From NCBI GenBank assembly GCA_031310005.1, contig CM062385.1, positions 620,001 through 684,000 of the forward strand: a stretch of 64,000 bases of DNA, in the 5' to 3' direction. The position numbers and the translations under genes were made by a program. Positions within the stretch are counted from its first letter, which is position 1. Each line of letters opens with the position of its first letter. This DNA comes from Dactylellina haptotyla (lineage: Eukaryota > Ascomycota > Orbiliomycetes > Orbiliales > Orbiliaceae). The notes beneath the pieces were generated by a model, which was not told where the DNA came from, searched no databases, and was given only the letters and a program-made list of their open reading frames with translations. Of the stretch, positions 1-12,856 are shown piece after piece.

Positions 1-1216
1 CTTCAACGCATATCTTTCGTGAATTCAGAGTGCAAATTCAATCTTGCCCCTCACGTCAACAAAAACTTCGCGCGGTGCTAAAGGTCTGCTGTGGAGATGT
101 AACTATGAAACAAATTACAGGATGGGCTAATAAGACAATAGAGATAAACACAATAGAACAATGCTAAGCCGCCTTCTATTATCCTCGGCATGCTGTTTAC
201 CTGTGCTCATGATACCAATGTCCTCGCTTAAAGGGTTCCTGAGTTTGTTCCAGAATTTCTTCTTCGAAAATCTTGTTTATTTACTGGTCCCACTATCACC
301 AAATGCCATAGAACGTGGCGAGTAAAACATTCCGCTTTGCATGAAAGCAGGCGGCTAGCAAAGGCAGAAACAAGGGAATGAATCCGAATGTAGTCAATGT
401 ATGCGCGGTAATAAATTATCTTTCTTGTATCTGCAGGCTCTTTCTTGTACCTGCAGGCCGATCTGGCAATCGGATCGGGTTCGAATATTCCGGTAAACGA
501 GACAAGTCTAGTCCACGACGGGATACTGTTAACTGTGTATATCGGGGTTGTGTATTTTTTGGGAATCTGGGAAGAAAGACCGCGGTATCTTCTTTTCACA
601 TTCGCTTATAGTCTTGGTCACTCGATCGTAACCTTGTAAGGAAAAAATTCTCCCAGGGAAAAAGGCTTATAATTTCTATTTTTGATGTTAGATTCTTGTT
701 CTCCCCTGCCACGATTTTGGCGTTTGAGTTCGATGATTGGGTCAGTCAGAACCTTGCGCTACGCATATCGCCGGATAGAAAATTGAAAGCTACCGGTACC
801 TGGCATCCAAGGCATTGGTACCTTATGACGGAGTATAGGAAGAAGAAACGAGAGAGAAAAAGGAAAGAGTGTCGTCAGGGATTGAAGAAGCGGAGCTCAA
901 TTCTAGAATCCTTCGGCATGTTCGGCCAAAGGCTTCCTGCTTGCATTATTGAAAAAAATTTATGGAAAATTTTACGGAAAAAATTTGTTATTTCACATAT
1001 TCACATTAGCTCATCCAGTTTAAAAAGATGTATAAATGTACTGTCTGGAACTTCTATTTGTTTGAACAAAATATTATACCCATCCTCAAAACCCAATCCA
1101 AACCTGACTCAATAATGTACACTGTAATATAACTTTAATTCCTTATAAGCCAAGCGGTTTCACTACTGACCTCACACTCGTTTTCATACTACTTTCATCT
1201 AAAAACATTGGCAACA
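1..1216. other. Intergenic region upstream of the NRPS
   Basis: No convincing gene is seen. Short open frames on both strands, including one of 139 codons at 696-1115, have no recognisable motif, no intron signals and AT-rich low-complexity ends. The last 200 bases before the NRPS start are AT-rich and should hold its promoter and leader. I see no clear TATA box. Confidence 0.5.
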
Positions 1217-4200
1217 ATGTCCGCCCAATCAACCAAAACTTTATCAGTGGTGGTCGAGCCATTTTCCCTTTTCGACAATGCAGCTGCTGTTCACGGGGCC
1301 CTTATGGAGATTGAATCTCATGGCCTCATCCCTCGTTCCTCCATATTAGACCTTTATCCATGCACACCCATGCAAGAAGGCTTCATGGCACTATCTGCCA
1401 TAGATAAACACTCGTACGTCTGTCAATATGTATTCGATCTACATCTGAACGTCAATCTGGAGCGTTTAAAAGAAGCATGGCGAGTGCTCGAAGAATCCTG
1501 CGAGCTATTGAGAACACGGATCGCGATAACAGAGACGCTCGGTACGGTTCAACTCGTCACATCGAAGGAGACAGTTTGGAAAGAAACAAAAACTCTGGAA
1601 GAGTACCAAAAATGGGACAGAGAAGAAACAATGGACTTCGAAGAACCGCTGAGCCGTTGTGGACTTGCAGACAATGGCAAGTATTTCATCTGGACTGCTC
1701 ACCATGCGATAGCAGATGCATTCAGCATGAATATAATTTTCAGAGAACTGAAGCGAATTTACGGAGAATTGTCGAACTCATCATCGAGCCACGGATCGAC
1801 AATTGTGCCGTTTAGATATTTCGTCCACGACCAGATCAGCACAGATGCGAAGGCAACGGAAAGCTATTGGCGTAAATACCTAGCTGACTGCCCAAGCTCA
1901 GCCTATCCAAAAATCAACAGCACAACTCCTCATGACTCGTCCCCGAATCAAATGATATCCGATACTATGACGATTCAACGTGTGGGCGGATCCAAAATTA
2001 AAACTTCAACTATCGCCACTGCTGCATGGGCAATAGCAATGGGGCATTACACACAATCGGACGATATAATTTTCGGAACGATAAGCGCCGGCCGAAAGGG
2101 ATCTGTCCAGGGCGTCAGAAACATGGCTGGTCCTACTCTGACAACATTTCCAGTCCGTATCACACTCGACCCTACTCAAAGTGTGACGAGCCTCCTAGAA
2201 TCCATACAGGCAGATGGTGAATATAGAGTGCCATACGAACAGTTTGGACTTCGAAGGATTGCTCAAATGGGCCCTGATGGGCGCAAGGCGAGCGATTTGC
2301 GAAACCTCTTTGTAGTCCAGCTTCCACATAAAGTGAGCTATGACCAGGCACCGTTGCCTATGAAGATCGTCTCAGAACCAAGTTATAAACATCCATACCC
2401 GTTAATGATGATCTGTATAATGGACCAACAGAAACTTACTCTTGAGGCACACTACGATGACGCAGTGATGTCCTCGAACGAAATCCGGGTGCTCCTAAAC
2501 CACTACATGCATATTGTTCAGCAGCTTGCGGAGGCCGAGTCTTCTCCGCGGTTATTACAGAACGTGGACCTCTTCACTATACATGATAGGATGCAAGTAC
2601 AGAAGTGGAACAGTATTCCGTTGAAGGAGAACTATGTCTGCCTACACGAGCTCTTCGAAATGCAGGCTAAAATCCAGCCAGATGCAACTGCTATCTCTGC
2701 CTGGGATGACCAGTTCACGTACCGAGAGCTTGACGAGATATCAAACAAGCTAGCTGCAGAATTAATGAGAATCGGTGCTGGTCCGGAGAAGATTGTACCC
2801 GTTTGTTTTTCCAAATCTGCCTGGACTCTTGTATCATTGCTTGCGGTACTAAAGTCTGGAGCAGCATGCATGGCAATGGATGCGTCACATCCACTAGCGA
2901 GGCTTCAGGCAATTGCTGCGGATACCAAGGCAGAGATAATCGTCGCAGGATCCGAGCACGTTGAATTGTGCAAAAGTCTCGTCCCTTTGGTAGTACCTGT
3001 AACTCCATCATTTGTCCAGAACCTACCGAATGTGGGTCGTGTACGATCACAAGTTCGCCCGAACAATAGAGCTTTTACATTGTTCACTTCTGGAAGTACA
3101 GGAACACCCAAGGGCATGGAAATCGAGCACCGAGCTATCTCGACAAGTCTTCTCGGACAGTGCGCCATTTATGGTATTGGACCGGGCACTCGAAGATATC
3201 AATTCTCTGGATACAGCTTCGACGCAAGTATGGCAGACATGTTCTGCCCTCTGATATCTGGTGGCTCTGTGTGTATTCCGTCTGACCACGACCGCATCAA
3301 CGACCTTGCTGGAAGCATAAACTCGATGAAAGCAAATCAGTTGTGCATGACACCATCTGTAATCGGCTTGCTGGATCCTGGTACGGTACCAACTATTCAA
3401 TCTGTCCTACTTGGAGGCGAGGCAATGACCCACGAGATTATCCAAAAATGGGCGGGCCGTGTTAGATTATTTAACGTATACGGCCCATCCGAGTGCTCAA
3501 TAATCTCATCGACAATGGAAAACAAGGTAGACGCTCCGAAGTCAAAATCAGCTTGTATCGGTTACGCACTGGGATGCCGGAATTGGGTTGTAGAACAACG
3601 TGCTTGCACCAGTTGGAAGCATTGGTGAGCTGATGATTGAAGGACCAATCGTCGCAAGGGGATATCTCGGTCGACCTGAGCAGACTGCTGCGTCGTTCAT
3701 TGAGAACCCATCCTTTCTGCAGGCGGATTGGGGTTGCCAGAATATCTACCCGAGGGTATACAAGACGGGTGACCTGGTACGATATGATGTGGACGGCACC
3801 CTCATATTTGTTGGACGCAAAGATACTCAAGTCAAGTACCATGGACAAAGAATCGAGTTGGCAGACATTGAAGAGAACTTGAGAGGCAGTAAGTATGTTC
3901 AGAACTGTATGGCGCTTGTACCAAAGGCAGGGTCGCACTCCGGACAACTTGTTGCCATACTCGAGCTCAATCAAGCTGCAGATGGGTCGGCGGATGCAGA
4001 AGATGACTTCATTCTTAATATCGACGTCGTTTCGGGTAAACTCACCGCAATACGTTCATATGCGTCTGCAAATATCCCGCCCTACATGCTACCCACGGTT
4101 TATTTGGTTTCGACAAAACTTCCACTCAACAATTCAGGAAAATTGGATCGAATAAAAATTAAAAAATCCGTCGAAACTATGTCCAAGGCTAGCAAAGAGT

Positions 4201-7200
4201 TGCTCTCATTGTCTGCGACTTCGAAGAACGCCTCGGCGAATGATAGCAAGGCGGCGACTATGGGAGTACTATCTACAAGAACGGAGGAAATTATCCGGAA
4301 CTGTTTCGCCAGAGTGCTCAGTCGCCAGCCTTCGGATGTGCCACTTGACCAGTCTTTTGTAAGGCTTGGTGGAGACTCCATTTCTGCAATGGAGCTTGTT
4401 CCAATGTGCCGCAGAGAGGGAGTTATCGTTACCGCAAAAGATGTGCTCCAATGCGAAGGTATCTCAGATCTTGCCACTCGAGCAACAAGCAATGGAATGC
4501 AGGTTGGGTCGAATTCGGAGACCAACTCCGATCATCAAGCCGTCACGCCATACTCCCTTCTCAGCCGAGTTGGAGAAGTCCAAGACGTTCTAAGTGAAGT
4601 CGAGTCTCATCATGGAATAGCTAGACGCTTTATCGCGGACATCTACCCGTGTACTCCGTTGCAGGAAAGTCTCATGGCACTTACAAAGATCCAAAAGAAT
4701 GCCTACGTTACGCAAATGGTCCTCCCTTTTGTAGCGCAAATCAACGTTAGCCAGTTTCAAGCAGCTTGGGAGCGAGTCGTGGCTAGGAACGATATCTTGC
4801 GTACTAAGATCATACAATCACCTCGTTTTGGTTCCTTACAAATTGTTTTGAAGAATGCCAATGCATCACTTAGCAATGTGGCCGACCGATTGGACGGCTA
4901 CCTGGCTGCTGACAAGGAGATACCCTTTGATTACGGGGCTTCACTTTGGCGGGCTGCCATCGTAACAGAGGGCAAGCAAATGTTCTTTGTTTGTACGATG
5001 CACCACTCTGTTTATGACGGATGGTCTTTACCCTTGATGTTGCAACAACTAGTTTTGTTTTACGATGGGAAATCAATCTCACCCTTCAGTCCTCGATTTT
5101 CTGATTTCGTCAAATACCTTGGAGAAATAAACGACAGTACGTCAGAGCGGTTCTGGCGCGGGCAGTTGGAAGGATACCAGGCGAAAGATTTCCCCGCTCG
5201 ACCACTTGATGCTCACCATATCCGTCAGAGCCAGACTTCGTCGTTCCCTATCTCCTTTACGAAACACCAAGGTAAAAATACAACAATAGCTACGCTAATC
5301 CGTGCGTCTTGGGCTTTTGTGGTGTCTCAATACTCCGAGTCTTCCGATGTTGCATTTGGAATGACAATGAGTGGAAGAAATGCGCCAGTGGATGGGATCA
5401 TGGAAATGGTCGGTCCCACCATTACGACAGTTCCTGTGCGAATTCAACTTCAAGCACAAAAACTAGTTTCCGAGTTTCTCGAAGCTGTTCAAGCACAGGC
5501 TACCAACATGATACCATATGAACACAAGGGATTGCAAAATATTGGTCGCATGGGCCAAGATTGCAAGAGCGCCTGCGATTTCCAGAATATTCTAGTCATT
5601 CAGACATCTAATGACCAAAAGAGCACCGGAAATATCTTTGGGCCCGCAATAATTCCTGCTGATTTTGCAGCTAACTTCACATCATATCCCCTTGTGGTGG
5701 AGGCTAATCTTGGAAAGTCTGCCATAAACCTGGAGATCTCATTCGATGCGAACACCATCAGCAGAGTTCAAGTTGAACGTTTGATGTTCCATTTCTCCCG
5801 AGTTTTCGAAATCCTCCATTCCGCCCCTGCTTCAATGAAAGTTAGCGACATCGATATGTTCAGCTCTCATGATCGAATGCAAATAGAAGAATGGAATAAA
5901 GAATACCCCGAAACTTTACACGAATGCATTCACGAAGTAATCCAAAAGCATGCTCATATCCGACCATTTGCCGAGGCAGTTTACGGTTGGGACCGAAGCT
6001 TTACATACGCCGAGTTGGATGTATTGTCAAGTCAACTTGCTGAACATCTAGTTCGAAACTTCTCTATTGGAGCCGAAAAATTCGTTCCTATACTTTTCGA
6101 GAAGAGCGCCTGGGTAGTCGTGGCAATTATGGGCGTCCTAAAGGCAGGGGCTGCTTTTGTGCCACTCGACATCAACCATCCCCGTCAACGACTCGAGGAA
6201 ATTATTGGACAAGTGGACGCCAAAGTTGTGTTGGCTACGCCGACGACTGAGAAGCTACTTGATCGTATGATGTTGAATAAGGTGGTTATTTCGGGCGATT
6301 GCTTTGAAAACGGCTCCTATAATCTTGAAGTGGCGCCAACTGGAATGGAGAGCGCCAGACTGGATCGTCCAAGCACAATGCATCTTCATCAGCGTGCAAA
6401 TCCACGCAGTCCTGCTTACACGATCTTTACGTCCGGCAGCACTGGTAAACCCAAGGGTGTTGTAATTGAACATAGCGCGATATGTTCGGGATTGGTGTCA
6501 CGACAAGAATCCTGCAATCTATCTTCTGAGACTAGAACACTCCAATTCTCGTCATTTAGCTTCGATGTTAGCGTGGAAGACATTCTGGCCCCCCTAGCTT
6601 TTGGAGGCTGTGTCTGCATTCCATCAGAAGAAGAACGGTTAAACAATATATCTGGGTTTATCAGAGAATCCCGAGCCAACTCCCTCGCTACTACGCCATC
6701 ATTTGCCAGTACACTCAACCCAGGTGATGTGCCATCTCTAAGATATTTGAGACTTGGTGGTGAGAGGTTGACATCTGCCCAAGTTTCAAAATGGGCTGGT
6801 GTTCTATCCTTGAAGAATTGCTACGGACCAACAGAAACTTGCATTTCGGCTACCCTTAGTGAAAAAGTCTCCTTCAAATCCGATCCTTCTAATATTGGTA
6901 AGGGAATTGGAACAGTCACCTGGATAGTGAACCCGGACGATGCGAACTACCTTACACCTCTGGGTATGGTAGGTGAACTCTTACTCGAAGGCCCACTGCT
7001 AGCGAGAGGCTATCTGAATGATGAGGAGAAGACACGCAATAGCTTCATCATTAATCCAAAGTGGGCAGTTTCCGGCAGACCAAACGAGACCCGCAGATTC
7101 TACAAAACCGGAGACTTAGTACGATACGGTGCGAACGGCGACATTCTCTACATTGGTCGCAAGGACACACAAGTCAAGTTGCATGGCCTCCGTATAGAGC

Positions 7201-9014
7201 TGGGCGAAATTGAACACCACATCAGTCAGCACATCCCTCCATCATGGAAGGTCGTTGTTGAAGTTGTCGATTCGATACGTGGTGGACATAAGTCTTCGTT
7301 TTTGGCAGCAATGGTCTCTGTCGAAGAAAACAGTAACGGCCATACGGTTTTGCCCATGACAGACGAGCTGCGAGCAATGTTCCAATCTTTAGAAACAAAT
7401 ATTAAAACCCAGATCCCGCACTACATGGTGCCCCAGTTATACGTGCCACTAAGTGGATTTCCGAGCACTATCGCGGGCAAGACAGACAGGAAAGCTTTAC
7501 GAGCACTGGGAAGTCAAATCGCATCTATGGACTTGATGCCGTATTCTATTTCAGCCAAAGTGGACAAGGAAATGCCAGCAACGGAATTGGAGGCAAGCCT
7601 ACAAGAAACCTGGGCAAATGTTCTCTGTTTAGACAAAGCGGATGTCGGAGTTAACCAGAGTTTCTACCAGCTTGGAGGTGACTCTATCACCGTGGTCTCT
7701 CTTTCAGCTGCGATCAAGAAGGAGTATGATGTTGCTGTCAGTGTGCAAAGTCTCGCAAATAGTCAAGTCACCATTCGAGACCTAGCTACACAAATACAAC
7801 ATGCCAAAGCGGGTGAGGTTGTGGAAGAACGAAAAGTCGATCTCTTGAAAGAATTCGATGATTGCATGGAGGAGATTACGCAAGACGCTGAAAGGTCGAG
7901 GGTATTCTTGACTGGCGCGACAGGGTTTTTGGGAACGCAAATTCTCAGACAACTTCTAAATCTCGAGCATGTCAAGAAAGTAGCTCTGCTTGTTAGGGCA
8001 AAGAGCGTTGAAGAAGGTTTGAAACGTGTCATTGAAGTTGCCCAGGAAAACAAGTGGTGGCGCGACGAATTTGCGACCAAACTCGAGATCTGGACTGGAG
8101 ACTTGGCGAAACCTCGGTTCGACATGACAGCGGAACAATGGATCAACCTGAGCGGATCGATCGATACAATCATTCACAATGGAGCGATAGTCAATTGGAT
8201 CGCTGACTTTGACGCCCTAAAGCCTGCAAATGTTCACTCCACCGTTCAGTTGTTGAAGATAGTGAACAGATCCCCTGCGAAACCGAGATTCGTCTTTGTC
8301 ACAGGCGGTGCTAGCTTTGAAAACGACATTCTAGAAAACCGCAAAGAGATTAGCACTATGCTCACGAAGAGTAATGGGTACGCTCAGTCGAAATATCTCG
8401 CGGAGATATTGGTGAGACAATTTGCTACAACTCCGGCAGCAGGCGATCGTGTTTCAGTTGTCAAGCCATCATTCCTGATTGGTACCCAAGAGGAAGGTGT
8501 CGCAAATACAGACGACTTCTTTTGGCGTGTAGTAGCCAGCGCGATGGAAATTGGTGCATATCCGATCGAAGAAGACAACTGGCTCACTATCTCTTCCACT
8601 GCCAACGTTTCCGCTACAATCCTCAATCAGGTAATGGGCGAAAATGTTGACACTTTTATCCAAGTCCAAAACGGACTGCCCGTGAAAGAGTTTTGGGAAA
8701 TGCTAGTCAATGAATTGGGCTACGAGATGAAGCCAATAGAGTGGACGAGTTGGCTCGGATTAATGCACCAAAGGCTCGAAGTTGTGGGCAAAAACCACGT
8801 GCTCTGGCCAGTGTTTCAATTCCTTGGTCAGTTAGGTATCGCAAAGCAACCCACAGAACTAGAAGAAAGTCAGAAAATTCAGATAAGAACAGCATTGAAG
8901 AAGAATATCGAGTATCTTGTTGGGATTGGTTATCTTCCTAACGCTAATGGAAGAAGATCCGGGGATAGGATATTGAAAAAAGGAAGAACTGCGGTCGTTC
9001 GTGCGAGGTTATAA
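1217..9014 (+). CDS. Two-module NRPS with terminal reductase, frameshifted in the first A domain
   Basis: Non-ribosomal peptide synthetase of about 2,600 codons, apparently intronless, order C-A-T-C-A-T-R. Approximate nucleotide ranges are C1 1310-2580, A1 2640-4150, T1 4270-4480, C2 4610-5870, A2 5930-7490, T2 7570-7790 and reductase 7890-8930. Visible motifs are HHAIADAFS in C1, FTSGSTGTPKG and YGPSE in A1, LGGDSI in T1, HHSVYDGWS in C2, FTSGSTGKPKG and YGPTE in A2, LGGDSI in T2, and FLTGATGFLG plus YAQSK in the NAD(P)-binding reductase. By family rule the reductase releases the thioester-bound peptide as an aldehyde or alcohol. No epimerase, methyltransferase or thioesterase domain is present. 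The first ATG in frame is 1217. The reading frame shifts by one between about 3590 and 3600, yet the remaining 1,800 codons are open. This is therefore either a recently inactivated gene or a sequence error. Domain calls are firm; the product is unknown. Confidence 0.93.
3555..3612 (+). other. Frame break inside the first adenylation domain
   Basis: Upstream the gene reads in the frame of 1217 until a TGA at 3626-3628; downstream it reads in the frame of 3600. Compared with the same stretch of module 2 (WIVNPDDANYLTPLG), module 1 has WVVEQ then VLAPVG after the shift. It is about 11 nt shorter between W and the final G, which fits a small deletion. A 58-nt GT-AG segment (3555-3612) would restore the frame if spliced, but it would remove the conserved IGYALG...WVVE segment, so a gene caller may have placed an artificial intron here. 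Confidence 0.75.
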
Positions 9015-10116
9015 ATTTCTTTCATTTAGTTGATTGTATTGTGTCTTTTCTAAAAGTTTCTTTTGGTTTCCTTAAAAAGTTAACGTTTAGCCTTGAGGCT
9101 AGTTAACGTTGTCTTCTGTTTCTCCTCTCTTTGCATGCATTTCAAAAGGTGTTGATTTTCTTTTAAAAGTTATTGTTTCATTTCACTTACATTTGGGCTA
9201 GCATAGATGGCGTTTTTGAATTGGATTCTTAGCTTAGATTAGTTGATATCAGGATGTTAAAAATAGAACTAGAATAGATCAAAAACTAATCGAATGTTTT
9301 TTAAAACTTTTTACAATATTTTCAACCTCGAGTGCTCCCTAGAATATCGCCAGGAGGAGAGAAGATGAAATTATGCCTCTCACTCTATATTTGTTATATT
9401 GGCTAACACTATAATCCACCTAGCACATATCCCACGAGATTGGACTACGATCACAATCACAGTATTTCCTGGTTTAATTATGGCTATCAATACGTCGATG
9501 GTTGGCACACCCCATGAATTTATTTCAAAGGCTGAGCTCAGTGCCAAGCTTCAAGTCAAACAACGGTAGGGACTTCGAGGCTTGACTGCGCTGCTGTGCC
9601 GCACAAATGCATATAAATTTCTCAAATTCTAACCACACAAATGGGCGAAGCATCGAGCTGCCCAATTTGTTTCTTAAGGCGGTTTTTGACAAGCTTTAGA
9701 CATAGAGTTCGGAGCTTTGATTCGTTTAGATCTCAAAGAAAGCTGTTATCTAGGCGCACCTCACTGCCGGCTCCTCTTAAATCCTAGCTCTTTTCGTATC
9801 ACTCAGGCTTATCACTTAGCGCTTGAGGCTGTACTTGACCAGCCATCCGGTCAGCAAATTTTAGGTGTCCAAGCATTTAAATATTTATCTTTAACGAGCA
9901 GATACCCTATTGCGACGCTAGAATATTACCTATAATCTCATGTGTCCGTTATGTTGAAACACTTCACAAGCTTTGTTGCCCGACATTCTATTAAAATTCT
10001 CAATATTGCACCAGCATTACAGTCGCTACCTAAGATACGACTACTTCTGTGCGGAAATTTCGAAATTTTTAGGACCCGACGCATTAAAGCCGTTGAAGAG
10101 CGGGCTTCGGGCATAA
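9015..10116. other. Intergenic, NRPS 3' region to DUF6536 gene
   Basis: AT-rich stretch without a supported gene. It holds a small interrupted inverted repeat at 9079-9107 just after the NRPS stop. Short frames at 9717-9935 and 9942-10130 show no motif and are probably chance. The right end is the promoter side of the DUF6536 gene. Confidence 0.5.
9079..9107. repeat. Interrupted inverted repeat after the NRPS
   Basis: Two GTTAAC hexamers (9079-9084 and 9102-9107) flank a TAGCC-TTGA-GGCTA hairpin (9088-9101), with a 3-nt bulge on the left arm. It lies 65 bases past the NRPS stop, so it would be in the 3' untranslated region. A role in transcript end formation is only a guess. Confidence 0.35.
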
Positions 10117-12856
10117 ATGGTCGCCGTTAAAATGCAGGCTGCAATGAAACGAATATTAAGTTTACTAACTGGCGATTATGGAGTTAAAGCTACGCTCTTT
10201 ATACACCTTTTATTCGCTACGATCATATTTGTCTTCAATATAGTAGCCATAGTTTATGGATCAACTCGTTCGATCGATTTATCCTCAGAGCAATATGATG
10301 ATCCTCGGCTGGGTCGTCCTCGTCGCTCCGAACTCGCTCCAATCTACAGAGATGCTTGTGCGACGGTTCAATCATTCGATACATGGCTACATTTACTCAT
10401 AAATATCCTTTCCACCGCCTTGCTAGGTACCTCCAATTACTCAATGCAGATATTATCTGCATTGAACAGAAAACAGGTAACGCCTAATTTATATATACAT
10501 ATATATAGGGAGCTTAAAAATCTTAAAGGGATACAATAGTATTCTATTTACACACGTCCTCGTTTTAATTTTCTTCATTTCAACTAGGTTGAAGAGTTCC
10601 ATTCCCAACAAAAATCCACCGACATTGGAGTTTTGAGTATCGGGAATATAATCAAAAAGGGAAAGATTATCGTTTTTGTGTCGTTAGTGCTTGGGCTGAC
10701 ATCCCTGCCTATTCACTTGCTGTAAGTATAAACTCACCATTTATCAAAGGAATATATCAGCAGGTCAGATAATATATACCCTCAAAATCGCTTGAGGATA
10801 ATAAAAAATAATATCGATCTTGTTGGAAATTTTATGGAATTCTAACATAAACCTAACACACCACCCGGTTAAAAATTAGTTATAACTCCGCGATAGTTCA
10901 GAGTCAGGGGATAAACGGAGCCCTTACAAATATCGTAACCGAGGACTTCTTCTTTAGGATAAACACACCCGACAATGTTACTAACGCTCGATGGATCGGT
11001 TTCAAAGACACACCTTACCGTAATTTCGTACCTGCAGAGGAACTTAAATACCAGACGGCCGGAGTATGGAATTTCGGTAGGAATACTAGCTACAGCTATG
11101 TTGCGGACTCGCTCGAGATGCTGAGGTCCAGAGTCAATGGTACCAAGACAGCGCCAGACGGGTCATACTACGAGAGTTTAGGTCAGACGGAATGCCGAGA
11201 GGAACTTTTATCCGCCTCAAGCATCTCTACATTCTCTAGTAGCTTCCTAGTCGCAAACCAGTCGGCTTTCACTAATAACGCTAGTGTAATCTTCTATGAA
11301 ATGACCTACCCTGCCGAGCGGTATGAAGTTCTACAGAACGAAACTTTAAGGGACTTACGGATAAGGCAATATTTGGGATTGAATCAAACAGATCCGGTAT
11401 TCGACAAGTTCAAACGCGAAATCAGGGCTGATTTCAGCTGGGAGGTTGAATACTGTCTGATCAATAAAACTCCAAATATTTGCAGATTGGAAGTTTGTAG
11501 GGAATATTGATTTCTGCCGATATAACTTGCTTGTTTGCTTTACTGATATGTCTCTTTTTACTTTTAGCGGTTCCGATCCTGATAGTTACATCGATTTGTG
11601 GATTATTGAAGATACTTTGCATAGGTTTTACCCTATATTACCTTCGTGGATCCGGCTATAAGGACATCTTCCTTACCATTGGCGACGCTATTTCTTCTTT
11701 CCTAACTTCGCACGACCGCCATACCCGCGACTCGGCTCAAAAGTTTATCTCTTACTCCGCATTCGATAAGCGCAGGAGAGCGCACTGGCCATTGATGAAA
11801 GAGAGTAGTACCTACGATAGCGATGATCGAAGTGATAGAGCCCGGTTTTACGCTAGCCCGAACCATTGGATTTTTTCGATTGCTGTGTAGGTCGGACACA
11901 GGCTCCTGCAGATATAATTAATAGCTAGATATGTTTCTAATCGTTATAAATACCTACAATCGATTCTTGCAATTAAGTTCCGTTATAACTGGATTGATTG
12001 GAGCCATAGTCTTTTTCAACGAATTTCAACCACTCGGCGCTCGGAGCGAACTATTCAGCTGGAGAGATTACGCGGCAGAAGGATACCCTCAAACCGGTTA
12101 CAATAAATTCTACCTCCAAGTTTTACAAATCAACACGCCTCAGTTGATTATCTCCTTGATTTACATCCCGTGAGTTTCTACTCTAGTCGCATGACATGTC
12201 TTGTAAAAGAAACAATATCTAACACCTTTTATATCCCAAGAATCAACGCCATATTAACAATAGTGTGTATGAACGAAGAGTTCATACGGTACGGGCGTCG
12301 ACCGGGACCGCTCAGACTGACGGAGCCTAAAGGAAAACAAAAGGGCACATATTTCCTTTCTCTGCCCTTTCGCTACGCTATACCATTACAAGTGATATTC
12401 ACTCTCCTCCACTGGCTCTTCTCACAGGGTCTCTTTTACAAGCGAATCAGTTTCTATGATTGGTTTGGACGGACTAACAATTCGCCCTCTATTTCCGGAA
12501 TATTCGCCCGAGCGGGCCCCATACAGATATTTTTTATCCTATTCTTAGCGATGGTATTATTTCTATTCTTCCTGTCGTGGACGAAATACCCTGGCGGTGC
12601 ACCGATTGTTGGGACGTCTACCGCTGCCATCAGCGCCGCCTGTTGGGGACCTGAAGGCTCGGCGATCGCAGAGTCGGACACTATATGTTACCGGGTTCTC
12701 ACAAAGGCTGCCGCTGGTGGAAGCGACGATGAGGAAGAAACCTCGGCAGAACCTTGGACGCCCTGGGTCCCGGTTGAGGGTCGGGCGGCCGAGAAATGCG
12801 GATTCACGGATGACACATCCTGCCCTGAAATTGAGAGTGGAGGTCAATATATGTAA
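10117..12856 (+). CDS. DUF6536 multi-pass membrane protein
   Basis: Fungal integral membrane protein of unknown function, about 745 residues. Hand-built exons are 10117-10476, 10588-10721, 10880-11496, 11568-11886, 11978-12169 and 12241-12856; all phases agree. Family signatures are CATVQSFDTWLHLLINILST, the TSLPIHLLYNSA join across intron 2, VEYCL...CRLEV, and INTPQLIISLIYIPINAILT across intron 5. Intron 3 (GTAGGG...TTTTAG) rejoins CRLEV to SVPILIVTSICGLLK, matching the family spacing and removing an apparent frameshift. Intron 4 is less sure: 11887-11977 ends in AAG, and 11885-11924 is an alternative adding about 16 residues. In-frame ATGs at 10132 and 10144 could be the true start. It lies just downstream of the NRPS on the same strand, but no link in function is shown. 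Confidence 0.82.

Noticed and set aside
470-500. GGTTCGAAT word resembling a tRNA B box
   Set aside because: No matching TCC closure, A box or acceptor stem around it.
696-1115. 139-codon plus-strand frame upstream of the NRPS
   Set aside because: No motif, AT-rich biased composition, no splice partners; probably chance or NRPS leader.
11445-11500. Alternative 56-nt intron in the DUF6536 gene
   Set aside because: It keeps phase but removes the conserved EYCL...CRLEV segment; 11497-11567 is better.
11507-11510. Apparent stop and frameshift in the DUF6536 gene
   Set aside because: An intron at 11497-11567 joins CRLEV to SVPILIV in phase and matches the family, so no lesion is needed.
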